64,000 nt of DNA from Purpureocillium takamizusanense (lineage: Eukaryota; Ascomycota; Sordariomycetes; Hypocreales; Ophiocordycipitaceae), in contig NC_063070.1 in assembly GCF_022605165.1 (NCBI RefSeq), forward strand, positions 2,542,001-2,606,000. The letters run 5' to 3'. The position numbers and the translations under genes are program-made. Positions 48,822-58,220 of the stretch are shown one piece after another; position 1 is the first letter of the stretch, and the number at the start of each line of letters is the position of its first letter. The notes below the pieces were generated by a model, which ran no database searches, was not told the DNA's origin, and saw only the letters and a program-made list of their open reading frames with translations.

Positions 48822-49336
48822 TAGTTTTGCATTTTGTGCATGATACTCGTGGTGCGGATGCATTGCCGACATTGTCGGATAATACGCAGCAGTTCGCGTG
48901 ACCACAGTAGTTTGATTCGACTATCGCATTCATGCTTTTTTCCACCGAACCGGTGCATTACTCGGAGCGGCGGCTTCATACAATGACAACTGTCAAGGGT
49001 TCGTGATATACACTCATAGGCAGGCGATGGCGCTCATCAAGGAAACCATGTATTTAGACTACGAGTCCATTATAGTAGAAACAACCATCGCGGCGAAGAC
49101 AGAGACGGCTTCATGGGGGGTATAAGTTCAAGCACCCACCGCTCCTCTGCCTAGGGTATCCAGCACACCAACAAACAAACACAGCCAGACCAGAATGAAA
49201 CCAAGGCCCGATTGTCACAATGTCCAGCGGCTGCGGCATCTGAAGTTTCAGCGCTTCAGATGCCGCGCCCTCCGTTCGGTGTGAGAAGTCGTAACCTCGT
49301 ATCAGCAATGCCCTCGAGGCAGGCGAGGGACGACAA
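48822..49336. other. Convergent 3' intergenic region
   Basis: About 500 bases, AT-richer, between the 3' ends of the PTPA gene (+) and the small Ala/Pro/Lys-rich gene (-). No gene is seen. Confidence 0.5.
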
Positions 49337-50009
49337 TTATGCAGTCGGGGCGGGGGCGGCAGCGGCGGCAGCGGTAGGGGCAGGAGGAACTTCTTCCTTC
49401 TTAGCCTCGGTGGTGGCAACCTCGGCAGTAGGTGCGGCCTCAGTGGTGGGCGCGGCCTCGACCTTGGCAGGCTCAACCGGAGCTGGCGAGTATAAGCATC
49501 CAGAACTCGGAAATGAAGCAGCTTGGGTTGTCTCACCCGGAGTCGCGTCAGCAGCCTTGGCTGCGTCAGTCACAGGAGCGGCCTCGGCGGCAGTCTCAGG
49601 TTTAGTCTCAGCCTTGGCAGGCGCAGTGGCAGGCGTGGGCTCGGCTAAATTTGGCATTAGACAAAAAACTTCCTCGTCATGCCACTGTGCTTTATTTTTG
49701 GGGACTTACCAGCGGGAGCAGGCTCGCTAGGCTTCGTCTCCGTCGGGGGAGCCGCAGGCGTCGTGGTCGCAGCGACATCAGCAGGCTTCGCGTCGGCAGG
49801 CTTGTCTTCAGCGGGCTTCTTCTCGCCCTTCTTCTTGAAGGCAGCCTTGAGCTTGGCCTTGAGATTGTCGAGCGCACCGAGAGCTGCGGGCACCATGTCA
49901 GCATAATCGCCGCATGGGAGAGAGATAAGCGGGCCCGGGTGAGAACAGAGAAGAGAAACCCGGGTCAGATGACAGGGTCAGCTAGAGTGTACTCACGAAT
50001 TCCAGGCAT
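49337..50009 (-). CDS. Small Ala/Pro/Lys/Glu-rich protein of unknown function
   Basis: Four exons, 50009-49997, 49883-49710, 49644-49537 and 49482-49337, all GT-AG with matching phases, give 146 residues. Exon 1 is only 13 bases (MPGI plus one base). The start of exon 2 adds PLGALDNLKAKLKAAFKKKG, a basic amphipathic helix. The rest is a disordered chain of Ala, Pro, Lys, Glu and Thr with repeated KPADAKPAD and PTTEAAPTAE-like units. The third intron (49536-49483) also reads through in frame, but its translation (with Phe, Ser, Cys and Tyr) breaks the composition, so it is taken as spliced. No signal peptide or anchor is seen. The basic helix might bind membranes or nucleic acids (inference). 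Confidence 0.72.
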
Positions 50010-52388
50010 CTTGAAATGTTCTAATCGTCTGTTCCCGACGACTGAAAAGATATACGTTCTGCGCGTCCGGTCAGCGAGCTGTCAGACGTGGAGCCGTGCC
50101 TCGTGGCCCGCCAGAGTCCGCGTCTTGGCCGGAGCCGACTGCCGTTGGAGACACGGCAAAAGGGTTGGCCCCAGCGGCGGGCATCCACAATTGGGGGCGA
50201 CTCACTCTAACAAACAAGGGGACCTTTCTCTGCGCGGATAATGAAAAGGCGTCTTCTGCTGCTGACGCGGGCGAGGAGATGTTTGATGCAGATGACAAGA
50301 ATCCGAGGTCAGAAGAGGCCGAGAGGAGGAGAAGAGATGAGGACGCGACAAGAGGAGGGAGGAGGGGAAAGGGGAGAGAAGAGACGAGGTCAGGAAAGGA
50401 AGGAAACGAAGACGAAGGGTCACTCGTGGTGGACAGCTATCCAGGGAAAGCTCGCTCGCGTGGAGGGGTGCGTGACCAGCGGCAGGTACCACCAGCTTCA
50501 AGGTACCCAGGTACCTAGTACTACCTCCAGTCAGCTCCACCCCATCCAGTCACTGCGCCCTTGTGGCCAACAGCGGCCAGCTGGGGAGGTACCTCCATTG
50601 TCACCTTACATTACCTGCGCTAGATCCGGTATCGACCATGGCCTCCTGCTACTCCACTGCCCTGCCCTGGACTGTGCTTCCATCCTGTCCTGCACCATCG
50701 AACAGGCTCAACTGCGCCTGCACCATCTACTGGGTATCTGCCCACAAGATCACTGCTGACGCGGGCCACAGCTGCAGGCTCTGCAGGTATACTGTAGGTA
50801 GCGCAGGTGGTGCAGGTGGCGGCCCCCGGGGCTCGCTGGAACCGCGGCGGCAAGCTCTCCCGCAAGAGCAGGCCCGTTTGGCGTCGTCTTACCAGGTGTT
50901 GGGCAGCACACTTTAACGTACTATGAAGTACGAGATACTTACCAAAATACTTTAGCGCGTCAAGATGGAGATACGAGCCTGGAAAGCAAGCGAGGTACTA
51001 AGTTACAATACGGTGATGAACAACAAGCCGTGATAGCGGCAGCAACAGCAGCAGATGTTGGAGCTTCAGGTCATCTATGGGTGGGGGGGCAAGCCACTGA
51101 GCGGCCGCCGTTTTAGGTGGGACCAGGGTCCTCGTGAACGCCTCCAGGGGACGTGGTTGGGGGAGCGGCCGCTGGGAGCCTGGCTGTGGGGGTGTTGGAA
51201 GGGTTGGTGGTGGGTGGTGGGATGGAAGAGCACCAAGCCAACATTGCATGCCAGCCAGCCGTTGCCAGCCCAGGGGCAGCCAAGCGGGTTGCAAAAAAAG
51301 AGGGACACCAAAAGCGACCATCCCTACCAATTCTACCTAGAACCCATCAATCACGACGAGTATTACCTACTTTTCAAAGCAGAAAATTGCTAAAACAAAA
51401 ACATAAGGTCGTTAAATAGAACCTTAAGGCCATTTTAGCATCTTGATCTTCTGTGAGGACGGCAAATTGTGATACGAGCGAGGTCGCAAGATTCGCAGTC
51501 CCTCTTATTTTGCAGCCCGCTTGGCAGCGCTGGCCGACATCAAACGGAATGGCCGGAGATATATCTCGCGAGAAATGACGAGACACGGAGCTGCTAAATA
51601 TGGACAAAGCCCCATTCCTTCCGGGCTGAAGCGTAGCCCGTGATACGTACTCCTCGAATGCCTTCCTCCAAGTGCCCCAACGTCGAGCCGCGGCGCGTCT
51701 GGGACTACTTCATCGCCGCTGAAAGAATAGATATTGAAAAACAAATGTGAAGCGCCCGGGTTCAAAGAATCATGCCATGCATGGAAGCAGCCCTGCAGTT
51801 GAGGGTGAGAGGGCTGAAGGCCGACGGGAGTCAACGCCCAGGTTCATATGCGCTGCGCGGAACTGACCTACGGCCGCGTATAAGCGCCTTCGGCGCCTCG
51901 TGATGCCGTCATTGTGTAATGCGCCACGGATCTGGCCAACGCCGTTGTACCAATCACTCTGAGACCGGTTCCTATGTTAAATATTGGGGCTGCTGTGCAA
52001 TGGCGCTCTCCCTCCATGGCGCGATCGTGCAGCGGCGGCCAAAGATACATGGCCGCAACCGAAGGGCAGTGCAGATACCAGGGCCCTCGTCAACTAACGT
52101 TACCTTATTAGTAGTTATCAAGCGCCCCTAGAAACCCTGTAATTTCCGCTGCCGCCACGTACGGCCTGTTGTGTTGGATGCATGACATCGATGAGCTCTT
52201 CCAAGCCTGGCATGCAGGGTTGTGGTATACAGAGCTGCACGTCTGGGGACTGCAGAAGGGGGGAAATGTCAATTCGTCGCCAACGCCACCGACAAGAGGC
52301 CGAGCTATGACAACAACATGGAGCAAGGCGGTCAAAAGTACAAGATGACTCGCCCCGAAGGCGAAATGGCCAAAAAAAACAACGTCTG
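50010..52388. other. Intergenic region with an inverted-repeat element
   Basis: About 2.4 kb without a gene. The first part is the promoter side of the small Ala/Pro/Lys-rich gene. A cluster of GGTACC/AGGTACCT motifs lies at 50485-50525. An inverted-repeat element is described separately at 51276-51528. Confidence 0.5.
51276..51528. mobile_element. Candidate MITE-like element with 31-bp terminal inverted repeats
   Basis: The 31 bases at 51276-51306 match the reverse complement of 51498-51528 at 28 of 31 positions (core GCCAAGCGGG, then an A-rich run and GAGGGAC). The 191 bases between them are clearly AT-richer than the flanks and include a smaller hairpin (GCTAAAA near 51389, TTTTAGC near 51433) around a palindromic ACCTTAAGG. 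There is no transposase frame. Short length, terminal inverted repeats and an AT-rich centre fit a non-autonomous DNA transposon. A clean target-site duplication was not identified, so the exact ends are uncertain. Confidence 0.6.
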
Positions 52389-52470
52389 GGGCCAAACCGT
52401 GGATTGAACACGGGACCTCTTGCAGTTGAGCTGGCCCAAAGCAAGAATCATACCACTAGACCATTTGGCC
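52389..52470 (-). tRNA. tRNA-Pro (anticodon TGG) with a short intron
   Basis: Read on the minus strand, the 82 bases fold as a full cloverleaf. The acceptor stem is GGCCAAA/TTTGGCC, the D arm GTC/GAT, the anticodon stem CTTGC/GCAAG, and the T arm CCGTG-TTCAATC-CACGG. The anticodon loop begins TTTGGG, giving anticodon TGG (Pro). About 10 extra bases follow the position after the anticodon, the usual site of nuclear tRNA introns. Discriminator base is C. No CCA is encoded, as expected for a eukaryotic gene. Confidence 0.93.
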
Positions 52471-52617
52471 GGTGGAGAAAGACGGCGTATTCTTGTTTAA
52501 GAAGGCGGGCAAACAGCCCCACCATCTTGTCGACTTTCCACGAATGGACCCGCGCCCTCCTTCATCTACGAGAGTGACGATCGGCATGTTTCAATCATCT
52601 AGATTTACTCGGATAAA

Positions 52618-53742
52618 TCACAGTCTATCCCGCAGCCAGGCTAGCACCATGTGTTGCCCGTTGCCGCCGAGTTCGGTGATGCCCGTCTCTGTGCCCGCGT
52701 GAACCACCTGGACCCTGCGATACTTTTCGTGCTCCCTGTCTTGCAGGTCTTCGTCCCATTTGCTGCGCTCTTTCAGCTCGACGACGTCTATGCTGCGCCG
52801 CATCAGCGCTACCAGCTCGTACGCCTGCGACTGAAGCGAATTGCCGGACGCCTTGGGTCTCTTCTTTGGTCGCCCTGACTTGGTTGTTGATGGTGTGATC
52901 TGTGGCGGAGAATCGTACAAAAGAAGTGTTTCGGGTATTTTGAGGGTTGACTGCCGCGGGGGGTATATAAGATGTGACTTTCGCGGGGTTTTCAGTGGTA
53001 TCGTTGGCTCGTCCTCGTCGGATGTCATGGCATCTATCGCTGCTATGTCGTCCATGGACATGGTGAAGGACGGCGGGACGTGCAGTCCTGGACTGTGGAA
53101 AAACAAGCTTGGGCTAGCAAAGGAATCGAAGAGATTCGACGGTCTGTCGAACAATCCGGGCATCTCTTCTCGTAGCCGCCGAATATGGAACGATTCTGTC
53201 GGCTCCTGCGTAACACGCGCTCGAGCGCCCGCGCGTTGAGGCGACTTATTGATCCTGTGATCGGGTAAAAACATTGTCCAGTTGTAGATGCCGTTGTACG
53301 CTACGACGCCTCGGATGCCAAAGCGCGAGTGAGCATGCGTCTCAGTGAGAGACAGCGACGTAGCAAGACCGGCGCCGAGATGAGAGCCGTAGACGTAAAT
53401 GTCACGCCTGCCATTCTCAGGCGGCGCCAGATTCTCCACGAGCCAGGCGTAGGCAAAGGCCACGTCGTGGACCGGTGTCGGCCAAAACATAGGCACTAGG
53501 GCGTTGTATTTACCAGCAGGTAGATGGCCCGGCCGCCATCGGTAGTTGATGCTGGCAACTGGAAAGTTCTTTAGGAAGCTGGGCAGTGCCAACTCATCGC
53601 TGTCGCTTGCTGGGAACGCAGGGAGATGGATCAACAACGCCGACTCGGGACACGAGTCTGGGGCATTGTACAAGCTTTCTTCCGCGTCAGTACTGGGCTC
53701 AGTGATTCTACTAGGGAAGGCCAACGAACTCGACTGATACAT
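52618..53742 (-). CDS. Alpha/beta-hydrolase-like protein lacking the canonical Ser elbow
   Basis: Single exon of 374 residues. The N-terminal 180 residues look like the first half of an alpha/beta hydrolase: LLIHLPAFPA (first strand), FPVASINYRW (like the strand and oxyanion region of carboxylesterases), WPTPVHDVAFAYAWL, and VYGSHLGAGLATSLSL. In the usual GxSxG elbow the middle residue is the Ser nucleophile. Here residues 119-123 read GSHLG, so the middle residue is His and the enzyme may be inactive or use another residue. The second half is unlike a hydrolase: charged and disordered, with a GRPKKRPK patch at residues 290-297 resembling an AT-hook or nuclear signal, then a charged helix. 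An upstream exon cannot be excluded. Catalysis is not claimed. Confidence 0.78.
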   Translation of the reverse strand: MYQSSSLAFPSRITEPSTDAEESLYNAPDSCPESALLIHLPAFPASDSDELALPSFLKNFPVASINYRWRPGHLPAGKYNALVPMFWPTPVHDVAFAYAWLVENLAPPENGRRDIYVYGSHLGAGLATSLSLTETHAHSRFGIRGVVAYNGIYNWTMFLPDHRINKSPQRAGARARVTQEPTESFHIRRLREEMPGLFDRPSNLFDSFASPSLFFHSPGLHVPPSFTMSMDDIAAIDAMTSDEDEPTIPLKTPRKSHLIYPPRQSTLKIPETLLLYDSPPQITPSTTKSGRPKKRPKASGNSLQSQAYELVALMRRSIDVVELKERSKWDEDLQDREHEKYRRVQVVHAGTETGITELGGNGQHMVLAWLRDRL

Positions 53743-55227
53743 GGCCAGCAGAACCGCATCTCACATCGACTCTCTCAGCGCGGTCGCCAGAGCTGTAGGC
53801 CCTGCGGTAGGTCCGTGGCGTGAACACGCGGAGCGCGGCAGCCCATCTCTGCATCCTCCTCACGGGAGACTGTGGGCATCGGCGGCAGAGTCGATCTCAT
53901 GCATGTGCAGATTTGTCCACCACACCACTTCCTGGTGCAGCGATCAGCGGCGGTCAAGAGGGAGCGAGAAGAGTGTAAAGGGGCTAGGTTAGCGGTGGTG
54001 AGGGCGGAGCACCACCGTGCGAGACTGCGGGATTGACGGGAGCATTATTACCGGTCGGCGATGGATGACGATTCAAAATGAAAAGCTTGAGAGGCTTGGA
54101 AGCTGGCAGACGTCAACGGAGAGATGCAAGTACCGGTAGCCGAAACGCGTCCGCGCGTGGCGTTGAGGTGTGGTCACACGAAGGAGGGATGCGAGTGTGA
54201 ATGGATTGAGTCGATGCGCTTTGCGCCAATTGGCCCAGGTAGAACTGACCTGCTTCGTACCTTCCTACCTTTAGGACCTGGACAAGCTGGGGAACCCACC
54301 ACTAGGCAGCTGGAGAGGGTCAGCGGGCTGAGTGGGACTGCCCGATAAACGGCTGTCAACCCAAGCTTGAAAGGGTGCTGAACCCAGCGCCTGACGCATG
54401 CAGGCGCCCTCAACGGTGGCCACTACCTAAGGTAGAGAGCCCGCCATAGGCGATCCGTTCGCCTGGGCCACTGTCCGATCGCCAATGGGGCCCACGCGAC
54501 CCCTCAAGCGTGGATGGCGCAAAGCCTCGGGCTGCCGGCCCCTCCGCTGTCAAGCACCAAGATCGGGACCTAGGTGCTCCAGGGGGTCCACCGCACAGGT
54601 CGGCGGCGGCTCTCCAGCGGCTTGGTCGGGCGTGAACGGGCCCGGGCATCTCCAACTGCACCTTGCTGTGCCGCCGGGAACAAACGTTAGAGCGCTGGCA
54701 CTGAGGCTCTTCTGCCCCGGGCGCCACATCGCCCAGCAGCCGGCGGCGGCGAGTGCCCCACCTGCGGGCAGCAGTGAGGTCGAGTCGTGGCTGCCGGTTC
54801 GACGTCATGCGTGCTCCAGTGGTTGGCCTGGCTGAAGCCCTGCTTCCGCGCCGCCGGGTTCCAGGCCTTGCATCGAGATAGTACTAAGACAACCTCTTCC
54901 TATCCCCTCCTTGACAGCAAGCTTTCTTCGCCCTCCGCTCTCCTCATCCCTCCAACCTTGCCTTGGTAACATTAGCCTGTCTCCGCCTACGTCCCCTACA
55001 ATTCCATCCCCAGCCTTGTCTCCCCTAGCTCCACCCGTTTTCCTTCCAACTCTTAGCATCCCGAAGCAGAACGTTGCTGTACTTCGTAAATGCATCGACG
55101 GACCGCTTGTCGAGCCGACTTTCGAGGACCATAGCCACCTTTGGCCATCAATCTTTGCCCCACGCCCGTCTTCGTCGCCCGTCGAGAACATTCGACTGCT
55201 TCCGGAGACACAGCGCTGAGCGCCACC
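53743..55227. other. Divergent intergenic region
   Basis: About 1.5 kb between the hydrolase-like gene (-) and the potassium-channel gene (+). It should hold both promoters. A pyrimidine-rich stretch precedes the channel gene from about 54890. A TACCTTCCTACC-like motif lies near 54260. No other gene is seen. Confidence 0.45.
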
Positions 55228-57690
55228 ATGGACGATGGCAGCCTCCAAGGTCCCATCGACGAGCATACGGCCCAAGCAGAAGAACAGCTCGCACACAGAA
55301 TCTCGCCAGAGTCTCGGTTTCAAAATGATGAGGTGCATCTTGCGCCGAGGTGAGTGCTTCCCAGCTTCCACTTATCACGAGCGTCCAATGACTCGTCCTC
55401 ACGTAGCCGGTGGTGGTTCGCCTCGTCCGCGTTCCCCATGATAGCCGGAACCCTCGGTCCCGTCGCCTCTGCCTTCAGCATCTGCGCCTTGGTGCGCCAA
55501 TGGAGGCAATGGTGGCCGCCGAATACAGACATCGACACTGCCACTTTTCTTCCCGACCCCGCATGGTGAGCTCTGGTGATACTGCACACCTGCCTGCGAC
55601 TAACAGCAAGTGCTAGGCTCACCATCGTCAACGCTGTCCAGCTGGCCGTGGCCCTCGTGTCCAACATGTTCCTCCTCCTGAACATGACTAAGAGAGTTCG
55701 CTTCTCCATTGCGCAGCCGATCACGATCGTCGGATGGTGAGAGCCCGTGGTGCCTCGGCATAGGTAGCCAGGCGTGCTGACCCTACCTAGGTATATCTCG
55801 GCCATATGTCTCATAGCCTTGAATGCGACCGCTGTAGGGCCTTTGGACGATGACCTGAACGGCATCCCCTCCAACGAGATCGTCTGGTCTCAGGCGTTCT
55901 ACTATGGAATCTGGGCCGCCATTCTCTACTTCATCGATGCCTCTCTCCTGCTCGTGACCTTTTTAGGTGCATCTTACGGGCATTACAGTAAAGACTTCAA
56001 CCTAACCCCCAGCCAACGAACCCTCATGCTACAGACCATCATGTTCCTTATGTACCTGCTGCTGGGCGCACTTATATTCTCGTCTATCGAAGGTTGGAAC
56101 TACTTAGATGGCGTGTATTTTGCCGACGTCACCCTCTTCACCGTCGGGTTTGGTGACTTCACCGCCTCGACAACGCTTGCGAGATCCCTGCTGTTCCCAT
56201 ACGCCCTCATCGGCGTTATTAGCCTCGGTTTGGTCATCAGCTCGATTCGCAGCATGATACTCGAGCGTGGCCGCCGGGCGCTCGATGCCAGAATGGAGGA
56301 GAAAAATCGCCGCCGTGTAATCCGGAGCATAACGAAGAAGGGCAAGGACGATGTTTTGACACCCCTCAAGCGAGAGCCGACGATTGATGAGCCGCCCCCT
56401 GGCGAGTTTGAGCGCCGCCGGACCGAGTTTGAGCTGATGCGCAAGATCCAGGAAAAGGCATCGCAGCGGAGGAAGTGGGTTGCCATGGCCATTTCTACGG
56501 GATCATGGCTCGTTCTCTGGCTTCTCGGTGCCTTCATCTTCATGAAGTGCGAGGAAAAGTACCAGGGCTGGACCTACTTTGATGGGGTTTACTTTTGCTT
56601 CGTGTCGCTCATAACCATCGGGTACGGCGATGTCGTGCCCACCTCCAACGCCGGAAAGTCCTTTTTCGTCTTTTGGTCTCTCATGGCCTTGCCGACCATG
56701 ACCGTTCTTATTTCCAACGCTGGAGATACGGTGGTGAAGTTCATTCGAGACGCCACCATCACCCTTGGAAACATCACCATTCTCCCTGGAGAGCACGGCT
56801 TTACTGACTACGTCAAATATGTGGCCCATCAGCTTTCCTTCGGGTCGTTGTTCGACTGCATGGGCGGTGCTGCACATGACCTTGAGAAGCAACGCTCTGG
56901 GACCGATAATTCACCCGTTGGCTACAGAATCAAGGAACGACTCTCGACCGCAGGCTCCGCTCGCAACGACGTGGCGAAGACGTCCTCCAATGTCACCGAT
57001 GGCTCGCCAAGCGGGACTTCAGACGCTGCCACCGGGAGCAACCTGGAACCCATGTCGACGCATGGGCGGCGCTCGCTGTCCGTCGTGCGTCGCAGACTCG
57101 GGAACCTGCCCACCGGGCACGACCTACACCTCCTCCTCATCTCTGAAATCCAGAACGTCGCAAAGCATGTTCGCGAGGCTAAACCCCGGCGCTACACCTT
57201 TGAAGAGTGGGCGTGGTACTTGGGTCTCATCGGCGAGGACGAGCGCGACCCAGATACACACCGCAAGGCGCTCCCTAAGCAGAAGCACAAGCACAAGAAA
57301 AAGGGCAACCACCACAAGCGCCACAACCGTGGCGGTCATCACAATGATCATCGCGATCGCAGTGCGGAATTGGAGCGGTCCTCCAATGACCAGGATCAAG
57401 ACCGACAGGAGCGGCCGCCGCGGCGGCGTTCCATGGGTGACGTGGTCTCGGGCGAGGAGAGCGACGTGCAGCAGTCACCCGCTACCAACAATCAAACCCC
57501 CGGCACCGGCAACGATGGCAACGAGAGCGAGCGCCTGAAGTGGTCGTGGGTCGGCCGTCGCAGTCCCCTTATGGGCGGGCAGGAAGAGAGCGAGTGGATA
57601 TTGGAGCGCCTCATGGACAGGCTTAAGGAGTCGCTGTGGGACACCAAGAAGATTGCCGACGGTGCTGTCAGTGCCATCGAGTCGCTGTGA
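55228..57690 (+). CDS. TOK-type outward-rectifying potassium channel (two pore domains)
   Basis: Exons 55228-55349, 55407-55565, 55617-55736 and 55791-57690, all GT-AG and in phase, give 766 residues. The fungal TOK plan of eight membrane helices with two pore loops is present. The first four helices are split over exons 2-4 (AFPMIAGTLGPVASAFSICAL, IVNAVQLAVALVSNMFLLL, ISAICLIALNATAVG, FYYGIWAAILYFIDASLLLV). They are followed by a helix-pore-helix with filter TVGFGD (from Thr251) and a second one with filter TIGYGD (from Thr409). Such channels release K+ at depolarised plasma-membrane potentials (established for yeast Tok1). The long C-tail is cytosolic and contains a Lys/His-rich run (KQKHKHKKKGNHHKRHNRGG) and Asp/Arg/Gln-rich stretches. 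The ATG context is good (gccaccATGG). Confidence 0.95.
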
Positions 57691-58220
57691 TCCCTATCTT
57701 GACGCTTCTGTACGATTTGATTCCCGGGAGTGGTGCTGCTTGTCCTGTATACATTTTTGATACCCCCGTTTCTATAGTTTGTCTTTCGGCAGCACGAGAG
57801 TATGAAAGTCTGCGAGCGTCCCGTGCCTGTGAAGGTGGCTTTGCGATTCCCTTGTGCTCATGAGACTTTCCATATGCCGACCGCAAGTACCAGCATTGAT
57901 TTTAGTCCTACGACTTCATTTCTCGTCACAATACCACCCAAGGGCCAGTGTCGTTGGGAATGGTACACATTGTCTTCTATCTGTGCGCTTTTGACACACA
58001 ATAAGTCTGTACAGCTTGTGGTACACGATATGCTACAAAGCTCGCTCGTCTAGCAAATATGCAATCGCTCGAAAGTGGGACGGCACGGTGATGGCGGTCC
58101 ATGCATGACAGGTCAATGTCACCACCCACAACAGCAACCTCCGCACCAAGTGTGCGTGACCGCAAAGAGCCCAAGACTGTCTCTTCCTCCTGCCCCTCCA
58201 ACGCCCTTGCCTCACCCTGC
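57691..58220. other. Convergent 3' intergenic region
   Basis: About 530 bases between the 3' ends of the potassium-channel gene (+) and Not4 (-). No gene is seen. Confidence 0.5.
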
